Source: an uncultured Acetatifactor sp. (GTDB taxonomy: Bacteria; Bacillota; Clostridia; Lachnospirales; Lachnospiraceae). Taken from it: a stretch of DNA of 64,000 nucleotides. Shown here piece after piece: positions 1 to 8,476 of this stretch. The position numbers were made by a program, and so were the translations under genes. Numbering within the stretch: position 1 is the first letter of the stretch; every line of letters begins with the position of its first letter. Below the pieces are notes generated by a model. The model worked only from the letters and a program-made list of their open reading frames with translations, did not search any database and was not told the DNA's origin. The stretch is taken from positions 4,840-68,839 of the forward strand of contig CAJTMX010000023.1 in the NCBI GenBank assembly GCA_910577235.1, in the 5' to 3' direction.

Positions 1-57
1 ATGTGTATTCGGCTATCAGCATAGTGTGCGCCGCAGCGCACAGACAGGCATTATTAT

Positions 58-978
58 ATGGGAAGCAACAGAAGAAAACATAATCCCCAGGCAGCAGCAA
101 AAGCAGCAAGGACAGCAGCCAGGACAACAGGGGCGGCGAAGGCGGCAGGGACAGCGGCAAAGATGGCAGCGGCAAAAGCGGTATCCGGAGCGGAGTACCG
201 CAACCCCGGCATTGACCGGGAGATACATACGGACCACCTGACATCGGGCCTGCCTTACCAGAGACCGGTAAACCCGAAGGAGGTTGACCGCCTGATAAGG
301 GAGTGGGACGAGCGTCTCCTGGAGCCGGTCATCGTCAGCTTCCGGGACGGGAAATTCAACGTGGTGGACGGGCAGCACCGGATCTCCGCTATGCGCAGGA
401 TGAACAATGGGGACGGCATCATGGTAAGCTGCAAGGTCTACAGCGGGCTGACCTATGAGCAGGAGGCGGCTCTTTGCTATAAGCTGGACAAGGCAAAGAA
501 GCGCCTGAGCCTGTCCCAGGCCACCAATGCCCTGGCGGAGTCCGGGGAGGATGCGGAAATCATGGAGATCCGGCAGCTGACAGAGAACTGCGGCTTTGTA
601 TGGGCACTGGGAAAGAGCCGGGGGAAGACCGGGGAGATCGTGACCACCAGGGCGCTGGTGAATGCCTACCGTCTGCTGGGCGGCGCGGCCTTTGTCCGCA
701 TGATGAACCTTTTATGGGATGCCTGGGAGGGGGATCCCCGTTCCCTGACGGCATCCATCCTCTCCGGAATGGCGCTGTTTGTGAAAACCTATGAGACGGA
801 GATGAGTGACCGCACCTTTGCCACGAAGCTTTCCCAGGTTGATCCGGACGAGATCAACCGCAGGGGACGGGCGGACTTCTCCACCAACAGCGTGGCCCTG
901 CGCTATGCCAGGGTCATTTTAGAGAAGTACAACGGGCAGAGGGGCGGAAGGAAGCTGCCATACCGCTTCAAAGGGTGA
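58..978 (+). CDS. ParB-like protein of a mobile element (DUF6551-like)
   Basis: Protein of 306 residues. The first 45 residues are a low-complexity basic, Ala/Lys/Arg-rich tail. A ParB/sulfiredoxin-like core follows, with the signature VVDGQHRISAM near residues 102-112, preceded by a pattern typical of ParB-N domains (a PVIVS-like strand). Such proteins are common in Clostridia conjugative elements near the integration module and may bind DNA or act as a nuclease or NTPase; the exact role here is not shown. An in-frame stop at 22-24 bounds the gene, so the ATG at 58 is the first available start, but it has no clear ribosome binding site. The assignment to DUF6551 is from memory of the family and is only moderately sure. 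Confidence 0.7.
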   Translation: MGSNRRKHNPQAAAKAARTAARTTGAAKAAGTAAKMAAAKAVSGAEYRNPGIDREIHTDHLTSGLPYQRPVNPKEVDRLIREWDERLLEPVIVSFRDGKFNVVDGQHRISAMRRMNNGDGIMVSCKVYSGLTYEQEAALCYKLDKAKKRLSLSQATNALAESGEDAEIMEIRQLTENCGFVWALGKSRGKTGEIVTTRALVNAYRLLGGAAFVRMMNLLWDAWEGDPRSLTASILSGMALFVKTYETEMSDRTFATKLSQVDPDEINRRGRADFSTNSVALRYARVILEKYNGQRGGRKLPYRFKG

Positions 979-1015
979 TGCGGGAAAGGAATATAGCTAT
1001 AAGACGGCATCAGAA

Positions 1016-1065
1016 ACAGACACGTCAGTCAAAAACAGACATGGCAGTTGAAAACTGACATTGAG
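1016..1065. repeat. 19-bp iterons, two full copies and a partial third
   Basis: Direct repeats at 1016-1034 and 1035-1053, with the start of a third at 1054. They begin ACAGACA, ACAGACA and ACTGACA and each contains a CAGT or CACGTCAGT-like core. They lie in the gap between the ParB-like gene and the small accessory gene, where a binding site for a ParB-like or regulatory protein would be expected. Function is inferred only from position and periodicity. Confidence 0.55.
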
Positions 1066-1113
1066 ACAAGCGGATGTTTCATAGATTAGAACAAGCAAGA
1101 CAGGAGGCTGCGC

Positions 1114-1374
1114 ATGGAGACAGCACGGGGAATGGATCTTGCACAAATGAAGGAGGTTGATATACATACGGTTGACAGGGAATCGCTTGTGGACATCAGG
1201 GATGTGCAGGTTGACGGGAAGCTCCCCAGGGAGCAGCGTTTTTCCGATTTCCTGCGGCAGATAAGGAACCCTTACTGTTACCGCTGTGGCAAGGTGGTGG
1301 TAAAGATCGGTTTTTCGGATACGGAGGCAACACTGGAAGACAGGCTGGAGCATTATCTGGCGGCCATGCAGTGA
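1114..1374 (+). CDS. small mobile-element accessory protein (DUF6870-like)
   Basis: Protein of 86 residues starting at an ATG preceded by a GACAGGAGG-type ribosome binding site. It has an N-terminal segment rich in acidic residues and a central motif with two cysteines (NPYCYRCG near residues 64-71) followed by KVVVKIGF and a C-terminal helix. I recognise the general appearance of a small protein family (DUF6870) found beside ICE integration modules in Lachnospiraceae; no biochemical function is known to me. It lies just downstream of the 19-bp iterons and upstream of the recombinase operon, suggesting a role in element maintenance or recombination control. Confidence 0.6.
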   Translation: METARGMDLAQMKEVDIHTVDRESLVDIRDVQVDGKLPREQRFSDFLRQIRNPYCYRCGKVVVKIGFSDTEATLEDRLEHYLAAMQ

Positions 1375-1390
1375 GGCATGGGGTGTGAAA

Positions 1391-1520
1391 GGAATGAAGA
1401 TTTTCTAAGGCTGGAAAGTACCCGGTCTAAAGCGCCAAAGGCATGGCGCTTGAAAATCTAAGCCATTCCTCGAAGAATCGCCAAAGCGGTTCTTCCAAGC
1501 GCGATCTTTGCGCTTTGGTT
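1391..1520. other. string of three hairpins in a 370-bp non-coding stretch
   Basis: The stretch 1375-1746 holds no convincing gene. It contains a long imperfect stem (1391-1409 pairing with 1452-1469) enclosing a 7-bp inner stem (1430-1436 with 1445-1451), then a stem at 1472-1481/1486-1495 with one G-T pair, then a CCAA...TTGG stem around 1495-1520. This could be a structured RNA, a recombination or transfer site, or a terminator array for the upstream gene. No T-tract of useful length follows any stem, so simple termination is not obvious. Confidence 0.5.
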
Positions 1521-1640
1521 TCACGAATTTGCAGGCAGTACACAGGTCTTTATGAAAAACTTCCCATGGAAATTCTGGCAGGGGAGCATTGCGGATCGAC
1601 TGGGAGAATGACAAAAGAGGGACGACTTTCACCCGGAGGC

Positions 1641-1669
1641 TTGACTTTCGCACTTTAAAGTGCTACAAT
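1641..1669 (+). promoter_or_regulatory. recombinase operon promoter with palindrome in the spacer
   Basis: -35 TTGACT at 1641-1646, 17-bp spacer, -10 TACAAT at 1664-1669. The spacer contains the perfect 14-bp palindrome GCACTTTAAAGTGC (1650-1663), which abuts the -10 box. A dimeric repressor bound here would block polymerase. A second copy of GACTTTC at 1624-1630 repeats the sequence at 1643-1649. The first recombinase start codon is about 70 bp downstream. Confidence 0.7.
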
Positions 1670-1746
1670 CCTGCTTGAATAAGCAGATCGGTGGGGCCCA
1701 TTGTGAAAAGTTTTAACGGGAAATTTTTTACATTGGAGGTACCGCC

Positions 1747-3495
1747 ATGGAAAATTTAAAAACAGACCGGATATACCATGCCGCTGTCTATGTGCGCCTG
1801 TCCAAGGAGGACGGCGACAAGGAGGAGAGCGACAGCATCGTAAACCAGAAGGAACTCATCAGGACATTCCTGGAGGATAAGCCGGACATAGAAGTCTGCG
1901 GGGAGTGGGCGGATGACGGCTACAGCGGGGCGGACTTCGAGCGCCCGAATTTCCAGGGGATGATCCGGGAGATCGAGGCAGGCCGTATCGACTGCGTGGT
2001 GGTCAAGGACCTGTCCCGGTTCGGCAGGAATTTCGTGGAGGCGGGGCGCTACATCGACCAGATATTCCCCGCCCTGGGGGTGCGCTTCATTGCCGTCAAT
2101 GACGGCTTTGACAGTGCAAAGGGCAGGACTTCCTCAGACCGGATCCTGATCCCCTTCAAGAACCTGATCAACGATGCCTACTGCAGGGATATCTCGGTAA
2201 AGGTCAGGAGCCAGCTGGAAACCAAACGTAAGAAGGGGGATTTCATCGGCTCCTTTGCCGTGTACGGATACTTGAAAGATCCGGCTGACCGTCATAAGCT
2301 GGTAGTGGATGAATATGCTGCGGGCGTGGTGAAGGATATCTTCAGATGGAAGCTGGAGGGCGCAAGCCAGCAGAGGATAGCGGACCGCCTGAACGAGCGG
2401 GGGGAATTGTCTCCCATGGAATACAAGCGGTTCTGCGGGATGCGGTATCAGTCTGGCTTCCAGGTAAACGCAAAAGCCAGGTGGACGGCGGTGGCTGTGG
2501 GGCGCATCCTGCGTAACGAGTTATATATTGGAACCATGGTGCAAGGAAAGCGAACCACGCCTAACCATAAGGTAAAGAAAACACTGTTAAAGCCCAGTGA
2601 GGAATGGGTGCGGGTGGAGGGCAGCCATGAGCCCATCATTGACAGGGAGGATTTCCTTGCGGTGGGGCGGCTCCTGCTGCAGGATACCCGTGTGGCGCCC
2701 AAGGAGGAGACAGTCTACCTGCTCTCCGGCCTGGTGTTCTGTGCGGACTGCGGCTTTGGCATGGTGCGCAACAGCGTGTGCCGGAACGGGAAGACCTATG
2801 TTTACTATATGTGCGGCAATAACCGCACGGGCGGGAAATGCAGCAGCCACCGCATAAGCGGCGGGCAGTTGGAACAGTCGGTGTTCCTTGCCTTGAAGCA
2901 GCATATCGGTCAGACTATGGATATGGACCGAATCCTTGCCTACATAGAGACACTTCCTTACCATCAGGCGGAGGTGGAGAAAGCAGACCGGCAGCTTCTG
3001 AGGAAACAGGAGGAGGCGGAGAAGTATACCCGCCTGAAAACCTCCCTATATGAATCCCTCATGGAGGGACTGGTGAGTAAAGGGGAGTATCTGGAACTGA
3101 AAGCCCTGTATGACGGGAAGCTGCAGGAAGCACAGGCGGCAATGGAGAGGCTCCGGGAGGAGATGGAGAGTTTGCTTCAGAACCGCATGGGTGGGACTTA
3201 CTGGATCGAGCAGTTTAAGAAACACCGGAACCTGACGGAACTGACGCGGCACATAGCGGTCACCCTGATCGACAGGATAGAAGTCTGTGAGGACTGCCGC
3301 ATCCGAATCAGGTTCAAGTACCAGGACAGCTATGAGCGGGCATTGTCGCTCATAGAAAGCGTGGGAAAATTACAGCCGCCTGACACTGCATCCGGAGGGG
3401 ATGCGGTTTTTCCGGTAAATGAAGCGATTCTTTCCAGAAATGGGATGATCGCTTTCGGACAGGGAGCCAACCGCTCCAAGAAAGGAGCGGTGTAG
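1747..3495 (+). CDS. large serine recombinase, first of three
   Basis: Protein of 582 residues in the large serine recombinase family (TnpX/integrase type), which cuts and rejoins DNA at attachment sites through a phosphoserine link. The resolvase domain starts with YVRLS, placing the catalytic serine at residue 19; further landmarks are VVKDLSRFGRN and a typical recombinase domain beginning near GSFAVYGY. A zinc ribbon starts with CADC at about residues 332-335 and is followed by a coiled coil around 395-470. The ATG follows GGAGG at good spacing. It is the first gene of an operon; the second gene starts one base after its stop codon. The family call is certain; which of the three performs integration is unknown. 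Confidence 0.95.
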   Translation: MENLKTDRIYHAAVYVRLSKEDGDKEESDSIVNQKELIRTFLEDKPDIEVCGEWADDGYSGADFERPNFQGMIREIEAGRIDCVVVKDLSRFGRNFVEAGRYIDQIFPALGVRFIAVNDGFDSAKGRTSSDRILIPFKNLINDAYCRDISVKVRSQLETKRKKGDFIGSFAVYGYLKDPADRHKLVVDEYAAGVVKDIFRWKLEGASQQRIADRLNERGELSPMEYKRFCGMRYQSGFQVNAKARWTAVAVGRILRNELYIGTMVQGKRTTPNHKVKKTLLKPSEEWVRVEGSHEPIIDREDFLAVGRLLLQDTRVAPKEETVYLLSGLVFCADCGFGMVRNSVCRNGKTYVYYMCGNNRTGGKCSSHRISGGQLEQSVFLALKQHIGQTMDMDRILAYIETLPYHQAEVEKADRQLLRKQEEAEKYTRLKTSLYESLMEGLVSKGEYLELKALYDGKLQEAQAAMERLREEMESLLQNRMGGTYWIEQFKKHRNLTELTRHIAVTLIDRIEVCEDCRIRIRFKYQDSYERALSLIESVGKLQPPDTASGGDAVFPVNEAILSRNGMIAFGQGANRSKKGAV

Positions 3496-3496
3496 G

Positions 3497-5344
3497 ATGG
3501 CAAGAGTGAGCAGGAAAGCAGCCATATCAGAAGAAAGGGAGAGCAGCCTGGCCGCCAGCCCGGAAAAGATATACAATGCGGCGGCCTATGTGCGCCTGTC
3601 CGTGGAGGGGGATAACCTGGAAAAGAACCGGGAGTCCATATCCACACAGCGCTACATGCTGGAAAAATATATTGAAAAGCAGCCGGACATGCGGCTTGCC
3701 GCCGTGTTCTGTGACAACGGCGAGACGGGCACCGACTTTGAGCGCCCCGGCTTTGAGCGCATGATGGACGAGGTGAGGCACAGGAAGATAGACTGCATCG
3801 TGGTAAAGGATCTGTCCCGCTTTGGGCGCAATTATGTGGAGACCGGGTATTACCTGGAGAAGATATTCCCCTGCATGGGCATCCGCCTGGTGGCGGTGAA
3901 TGACGGGTACGATACTTTGTCAGGAGATGCGGATGGGATGGTCGTGTCCCTGAAGAACCTGATAAATGACCTATACGCAAAAGACATATCCCGGAAGATC
4001 AATTCCACCTTTGAGACCATGCGGGCAAAGGGCCAGATGACCAGCGGGCATCCGCCCTATGGGTATCTGCGCTCCGGAGAGGACAGACACAGGCTGGTGA
4101 TAGACCGGGAAACCGCGCCTGTGGTAAGGGATATTTTTAGGTGGAGACTGGAGGGACTCGGCGCAGCGCAGATCGCAAGGCGGCTGAACGATAGAGGAGT
4201 TCTTTCACCGCCCATGTTCCATTACCGGCATGGGAACAGGAAGGATAAGCCCTCTGGGGTCAGAGCCATATGGAAAGCATACCATATCCGGTTCATGCTG
4301 CAGAACCCGGCTTATGCGGGGCATACAGCCCAGGGGAAAGTGAAGGAGTCCCTGAGCGACGGCATCCCCCTGAAAAAGACGGCCCGGGAGGACTGGGTCA
4401 TTGTGCGGGACACCCATGAGGGGATCATAGACCAGGAAACATTTGAAAGGGTACAGGAGCTGGTGGAGCGGCGGCGTCTGGAAGCACGGGAGATAAGGGG
4501 GAAATATGCGACCTCGGAAAACATCCTTAAGGGCTTGCTTGTCTGCGCAGACTGCGGTAAAAAGATGATGCGGCATAAAAGCGTGTCCCCGGCAGGGACG
4601 GCAAGGTATGTATTCCAATGCAGCACCTATGCGGAAAACCTGGGCGGCCAGGGATGCAGCATCAAAAGTGTGGGTGAGCCGGAACTGAAGGAGTGTATCC
4701 TGCAGTCCCTGCAGATGCAGATCAGATTGGCCGTGGAACTGGAAGAAATGCTGGGGCGGCTGCAGAAGAAGCCGGAATTCAGGGAAAAAGGAAAAGAACT
4801 TTCAGAAAGGAAGAAACAGCTGCAGCAGAAGATCAGGCGCAATGTATCCCTGCGGGGCTCCCTGTATGAATCGTTAAGCGACCATACCCTGACGGAAACG
4901 GAATACCTGTCCCTGAAACGGCAGTATGAGGAGGAAGCGGAAAGGCTGCGGGGGGAACTGGATAAAACAGAAAAACAGGAGCAGCAGGAGATCAGGGCAT
5001 TCTCCCCGCAGAATAAATGGCTCGCTGCCCTTAAGAAGTATCAGGAGGGAAAAGCAGATGGGGAGGGGCTGGAGTTATCCCGGCAGATGGCATTGGAACT
5101 GCTCAGGCAGATCAGGGTATCCGGGTACAATGAAGTGGAGATAACCTGGAATTTCCAGGACGAGTTTACACGGCTGGCCCGGGAAGCAGGAAAGTATGAA
5201 AGAACGGTTGGAAAGGGCGGAGATTTCGGAGCGTCAAAATGCGGTGCCGTGCCATGCGCAGGCGGGGCCGGCAATACCATGGACAGCATGGATGAAGACA
5301 TAGCGGATGGCATCCATGGGATTGGGGAGGTGGCAGGGGCATGA
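3497..5344 (+). CDS. large serine recombinase, second of three
   Basis: Protein of 615 residues with the same architecture as its neighbours: resolvase domain with catalytic Ser35 in YVRLS, VVKDLSRFGRN, recombinase domain (SGHPPYGYL region), zinc ribbon from CADC near residue 350, then a long Glu/Lys/Gln-rich coiled coil. It carries an N-terminal extension of about 25 residues compared with the first recombinase and a C-terminal tail rich in Gly/Ala. The start is one base beyond the previous stop and its own stop overlaps the next start, which indicates translational coupling. Tandem serine recombinases of this kind act together in some integrative elements of Firmicutes; the division of labour here is not evident. 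Confidence 0.95.
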   Translation: MARVSRKAAISEERESSLAASPEKIYNAAAYVRLSVEGDNLEKNRESISTQRYMLEKYIEKQPDMRLAAVFCDNGETGTDFERPGFERMMDEVRHRKIDCIVVKDLSRFGRNYVETGYYLEKIFPCMGIRLVAVNDGYDTLSGDADGMVVSLKNLINDLYAKDISRKINSTFETMRAKGQMTSGHPPYGYLRSGEDRHRLVIDRETAPVVRDIFRWRLEGLGAAQIARRLNDRGVLSPPMFHYRHGNRKDKPSGVRAIWKAYHIRFMLQNPAYAGHTAQGKVKESLSDGIPLKKTAREDWVIVRDTHEGIIDQETFERVQELVERRRLEAREIRGKYATSENILKGLLVCADCGKKMMRHKSVSPAGTARYVFQCSTYAENLGGQGCSIKSVGEPELKECILQSLQMQIRLAVELEEMLGRLQKKPEFREKGKELSERKKQLQQKIRRNVSLRGSLYESLSDHTLTETEYLSLKRQYEEEAERLRGELDKTEKQEQQEIRAFSPQNKWLAALKKYQEGKADGEGLELSRQMALELLRQIRVSGYNEVEITWNFQDEFTRLAREAGKYERTVGKGGDFGASKCGAVPCAGGAGNTMDSMDEDIADGIHGIGEVAGA

Positions 5345-6867
5345 AGACCATTGCGCTATATATGCGCCTTTCCAACGAGGATGCCCATGAGGGGGAGAGC
5401 TGCAGCATCGGAAACCAGCGGGCGCTTCTTCTGGATTATGTCAGAAGCCATGGAGAGTTTGATGGCTGGAACATACTGGAGTTTTTGGACGATGGTTACA
5501 GCGGCGTCAGCTTTGACCGTCCCGGCATACAGAAACTCCTTGCCCTGGCCGGAGATACGGTAAACTGTATCATTGTAAAGGATTTTTCCCGGTTTGGGCG
5601 CAACCTGGTGGAGGTGGGGGATTACCTGGATCAGATATTTCCGTTCCTGGGCGTGAGGTTCATCGCCGTCAATGAGGGGTATGACAGCGGCCAGGGGATG
5701 GGCAGTACCGCCGGCCTGGATGTGTCGTTAAAGGCGCTGATCTATGAAATGTACAGCCGTGACGTGTCTGAGAAGATCCGCTCCGTCAAACACGCCAAAA
5801 TGCGGAAAGGGGAGTACCAGGGAACCATAGCGTTTTATGGATACAAAAAGTCGGGGACGGAAAAGGGCAGACTGGAGGTTGACGGGCCTGCGGCGGAAGT
5901 GGTGCGCCGGATCTTCCGGAGGGCGGCGGAGGGCATCACGCCGACAGCCATTGCGGTGGAACTGAACCGCGACGGCATCCCCTCCCCGTTGATGTACCGG
6001 AGGGAAAACCATACAGACTCAGGACATAGCTGGCGGGTGGCGGGGGATATGACCTGCTGGACCCGGGAAAATGTGCGACGCACCTTATGCGATGAGCGTT
6101 ACACGGGCAGGCTGGTCAGCCATACACGGGCAAAGGAGGACGTTTCTGCAAAGATATCCAAACTCCTGCCAAAAGAGGAATGGATCATAGCGGAGGATGC
6201 CCATGAAGCCCTCATATCGAAAGAATTATTTGAACAGGCGCAGACCGTTTTGAGGCATTGCCGCCATACGAAAACGCCTCAGAAACCGTACCAGCGATTC
6301 CGGGGGCTGCTGAAATGCGCATACTGTGGCAAGGCATTGTCGAAAAGCGGGAAAGAGGCATATTATTACTGCACCACCAGAAAGGTGCTGCCGGAGGCTC
6401 CCTGTGCATGTGTCAGGATAGGTGAGAAAGAATTGGAGGAAAGCCTGCTGGAATCCTTGCGGATTCAGGTACAGCTTGCGGGACAGCCTGAGGAATCACG
6501 GCAGGATGGCCGGACAGAGCAGAGCATCCTGCAGGAAAAACTCCGGGAATGCCAAAAGGAGGCGGACCGATGCAAAGCCAGACAGGCAGCGGCCTTTGAG
6601 GATTATGCGGAGGGGCGCATCCGAAAGCAGGAATACCTCTCACGAAAAGGGGAGATAGCCGCCAGACAGGACGAAATTACCAAGCAGTATAAAGAAATAT
6701 CTGATAAACTCGCAGAGGCGGCACAAAGTAAGAACAGGGAGACCGTGAACTTAGGACGGTATGCTTTTGTAAAGGAACTGACGCGGGAGATGCTGGAGGA
6801 GCTGGTAAAGGAAATTCGGATCGGGAAGGAAAATTCCATAGAGATTGTTTGGAACTTCAGGGAATAG
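5341..6867 (+). CDS. large serine recombinase, third of three
   Basis: Protein of 508 residues whose ATG overlaps the preceding stop (ATGA). Catalytic Ser11 lies in YMRLS; the IVKDFSRFGRN and GVRFIAVNEGYDS motifs of the resolvase domain are present, followed by a recombinase domain, a zinc ribbon beginning CAYCGKALS near residue 327, and a coiled coil. It is the shortest of the three and differs most from the others. It ends about 50 bp before the apparent right junction of the element, the usual place for an integrase next to its attachment site, which makes it the best candidate for the enzyme acting on this end (inference). Confidence 0.95.
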   Translation: MKTIALYMRLSNEDAHEGESCSIGNQRALLLDYVRSHGEFDGWNILEFLDDGYSGVSFDRPGIQKLLALAGDTVNCIIVKDFSRFGRNLVEVGDYLDQIFPFLGVRFIAVNEGYDSGQGMGSTAGLDVSLKALIYEMYSRDVSEKIRSVKHAKMRKGEYQGTIAFYGYKKSGTEKGRLEVDGPAAEVVRRIFRRAAEGITPTAIAVELNRDGIPSPLMYRRENHTDSGHSWRVAGDMTCWTRENVRRTLCDERYTGRLVSHTRAKEDVSAKISKLLPKEEWIIAEDAHEALISKELFEQAQTVLRHCRHTKTPQKPYQRFRGLLKCAYCGKALSKSGKEAYYYCTTRKVLPEAPCACVRIGEKELEESLLESLRIQVQLAGQPEESRQDGRTEQSILQEKLRECQKEADRCKARQAAAFEDYAEGRIRKQEYLSRKGEIAARQDEITKQYKEISDKLAEAAQSKNRETVNLGRYAFVKELTREMLEELVKEIRIGKENSIEIVWNFRE

Positions 6868-6920
6868 CAGAGTGCTTTCAGACGTTTGGGAAACATATTT
6901 TTTTATGTATGTCTTGACAC
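6868..6920. other. probable right attachment junction of the element
   Basis: Between the third recombinase stop (6867) and the point where the deacetylase reading frame resumes (codons for R-A-E-G-H at 6920-6934) the sequence switches from element to interrupted chromosomal gene. The crossover must lie in or very near this interval. I cannot fix the core dinucleotide because the left end of the element lies outside the window. Confidence 0.5.
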
Positions 6921-7348
6921 GAGCCGAAGGGCACACGGTGGGAAATCATACTTACCATCATCCGGATATGTCCTCCATTTCCGATAAGGAGACTTTTGCC
7001 AAAGAGATGAACGATGTGGCAGCGCTGTATCAGCAGATCACCGGGGAGGAGATGACCGCTTTTTATCGGCCGCCTCAGGGAAAATACAGTACCGAGAATC
7101 TAAAGATGGCTCAGGAAATGGGATATACCACCTTTTTCTGGAGTCTTGCCTATGTAGACTGGTACCAGGATAAACAGCCTACCCATGAGGAGGCATATGA
7201 CAAACTGCTCTCCCGGATACACCCCGGAGCGATAGTACTCTTACATAGCACCTCTCAGACCAATGGAGAGATCATGGATGAACTGCTGACAAAGTGGGAG
7301 GAGATGGGTTATACTTTCAAGCCCTTGTCAGACCTGGTGGAACAGTAA
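6920..7348 (+). pseudogene. 3' remnant of a polysaccharide deacetylase gene, disrupted by the element
   Basis: About 142 codons that match the C-terminal two thirds of a NodB-type polysaccharide deacetylase of the PdaA group. The metal-binding motif VGNHTYHHPD (motif 2) is near the start, FYRPPQGKYS is motif 3, and a HPGAIVLLH motif occurs near the end. The N-terminal part with the catalytic TFDD motif is missing, and in the same frame upstream there is only element sequence. The full protein would deacetylate peptidoglycan or another cell-surface glycan. The reading frame can be extended upstream to 6845 but that part overlaps the recombinase gene and has no family similarity. Most likely inactive while the element is integrated. 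Confidence 0.8.
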
Positions 7349-7400
7349 ATCCTGTGTATGCGCGGACGCAGCGTCTGACATACTGTCTGCGGAGATAAAT

Positions 7401-7440
7401 AAGGGTCAGATTCCGCTTGGGAACCTGACCCTTCATATTT
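7401..7440. terminator. bidirectional terminator between convergent genes
   Basis: Stem AAGGGTCAG (7401-7409) with CTGACCCTT (7426-7434), extended inside by TTCC/GGAA, with A/T-rich flanks on both sides. It serves the deacetylase remnant on the plus strand and the surface protein on the minus strand. Confidence 0.7.
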
Positions 7441-7452
7441 TCATAAGCCATA

Positions 7453-8376
7453 TTACTGAGCTGTACCGAATACGGAGCTTTTCTTTACCAGATACGCTCC
7501 GCCAAAGCAAAGGCCTGCGCCCAGAATGAACAGAGCGGGCAGAGCCAAAGGCTCTCCTGTCTTGGGTACGTCGTCGTACTCGCCGCCCGGAGCTACAGGA
7601 ACTACAGGAGCCACGGGCGTGGTGGGAACCACAGGCGCTACAGGAGCTACCGGTGTGGTGGGAACCACAGCCGGGTCAGTGGGAACCACAGGTGCTACAG
7701 GAGCCACCGGCGTGGTGGGAACTCCAGGCAGTACAGGCGCAACACCGGGAGGCAGTAAGCTGAATTGGCTGGGGTCTGTTTTCAGGATGCCCTTTTCCTG
7801 CCGGAAGGAATTGGCCTGGAAATTGTATAACTCATTATATATCTTCTCAGAGTCTCCGGTTCTTACATAGGCAACGGTACCTACAACGGCAATAGTCTGC
7901 TCGCCGGAGCGTTCCTTTGTGATATAGAGATTTTGCACGTTGTTGTTGAAGTTGGCTACGGCGTTGTCGTACACAAACGCGTCAGTCACATCTCCGTTGA
8001 CAACGCCCACACTGTCCCTAAGCACATACACGGTGTCAACACTTTTGGCGCTGATCACAGCGGAGTGGGAGTGATTGAAAGTGATGTTACTCAGGCGTAC
8101 CGTTGACAGATCCAGATTCAGTGAGTGGTCGCCGCTCTCTACCACTATGATATCTCCGTCCTTGATGAACTGCTTTAAGTAGTACAGCTCCCGGTGCCCC
8201 ATGTTATTGTCGTCCCAGCTCCCCACATGATATCGCCATTCGCCGTTGGCCTCCACATATTTCAGCGAGTAGGTGACGGGCTCCTCCGCGGATACCTGTA
8301 GTTTTGCGGCACCCGGCATCAGAAACAACAGTGCGGCGGCCGCCAGCAGTGATACAAAAGTTCTCATTTTTTTCAT
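7453..8376 (-). CDS. VPKTG-anchored surface protein, sortase substrate
   Basis: Protein of 307 residues with an N-terminal signal peptide (charged start, hydrophobic LLAAAALLFLMPG, cleavage after the SA-E region near residue 30), a central region of about 170 residues of unknown fold, and a Pro/Val/Ala/Thr-rich stalk built from repeated PVAPVVPTTPVAP units. The C terminus is a classic cell-wall sorting signal: VPKTG at residues 270-274, a hydrophobic helix, and a KK-containing tail. A GAAAGGAG ribosome binding site precedes the ATG at 8376. The sortase gene lies immediately upstream on the same strand, so the two most likely form a dedicated enzyme-substrate pair. I do not recognise the central domain. 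Confidence 0.85.
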   Translation of the reverse strand: MKKMRTFVSLLAAAALLFLMPGAAKLQVSAEEPVTYSLKYVEANGEWRYHVGSWDDNNMGHRELYYLKQFIKDGDIIVVESGDHSLNLDLSTVRLSNITFNHSHSAVISAKSVDTVYVLRDSVGVVNGDVTDAFVYDNAVANFNNNVQNLYITKERSGEQTIAVVGTVAYVRTGDSEKIYNELYNFQANSFRQEKGILKTDPSQFSLLPPGVAPVLPGVPTTPVAPVAPVVPTDPAVVPTTPVAPVAPVVPTTPVAPVVPVAPGGEYDDVPKTGEPLALPALFILGAGLCFGGAYLVKKSSVFGTAQ

Positions 8377-8476
8377 GTTTTTCTCCTTTCATGAATAATG
8401 CAAATTTTACTCCAATAATGTCATGCCGCGCACAGTGCTGTCCGATACGCGGACTCGGTACCATAGCAGTCATCTG

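Noticed and set aside
1..24. Reading frame from base 1 ending at a stop at 22-24
   Set aside because: Only seven codons are visible; it may be the tail of an upstream gene but cannot be supported.
6845..6919. Upstream extension of the deacetylase reading frame
   Set aside because: It overlaps the 3' end of the third recombinase and gives residues without deacetylase similarity; only the part from about 6920 matches the family.
7526..7870. Collagen-like Gly-x-y open frame on the plus strand
   Set aside because: It is the antisense of the Pro/Val/Thr stalk of the VPKTG surface protein; no start signal.
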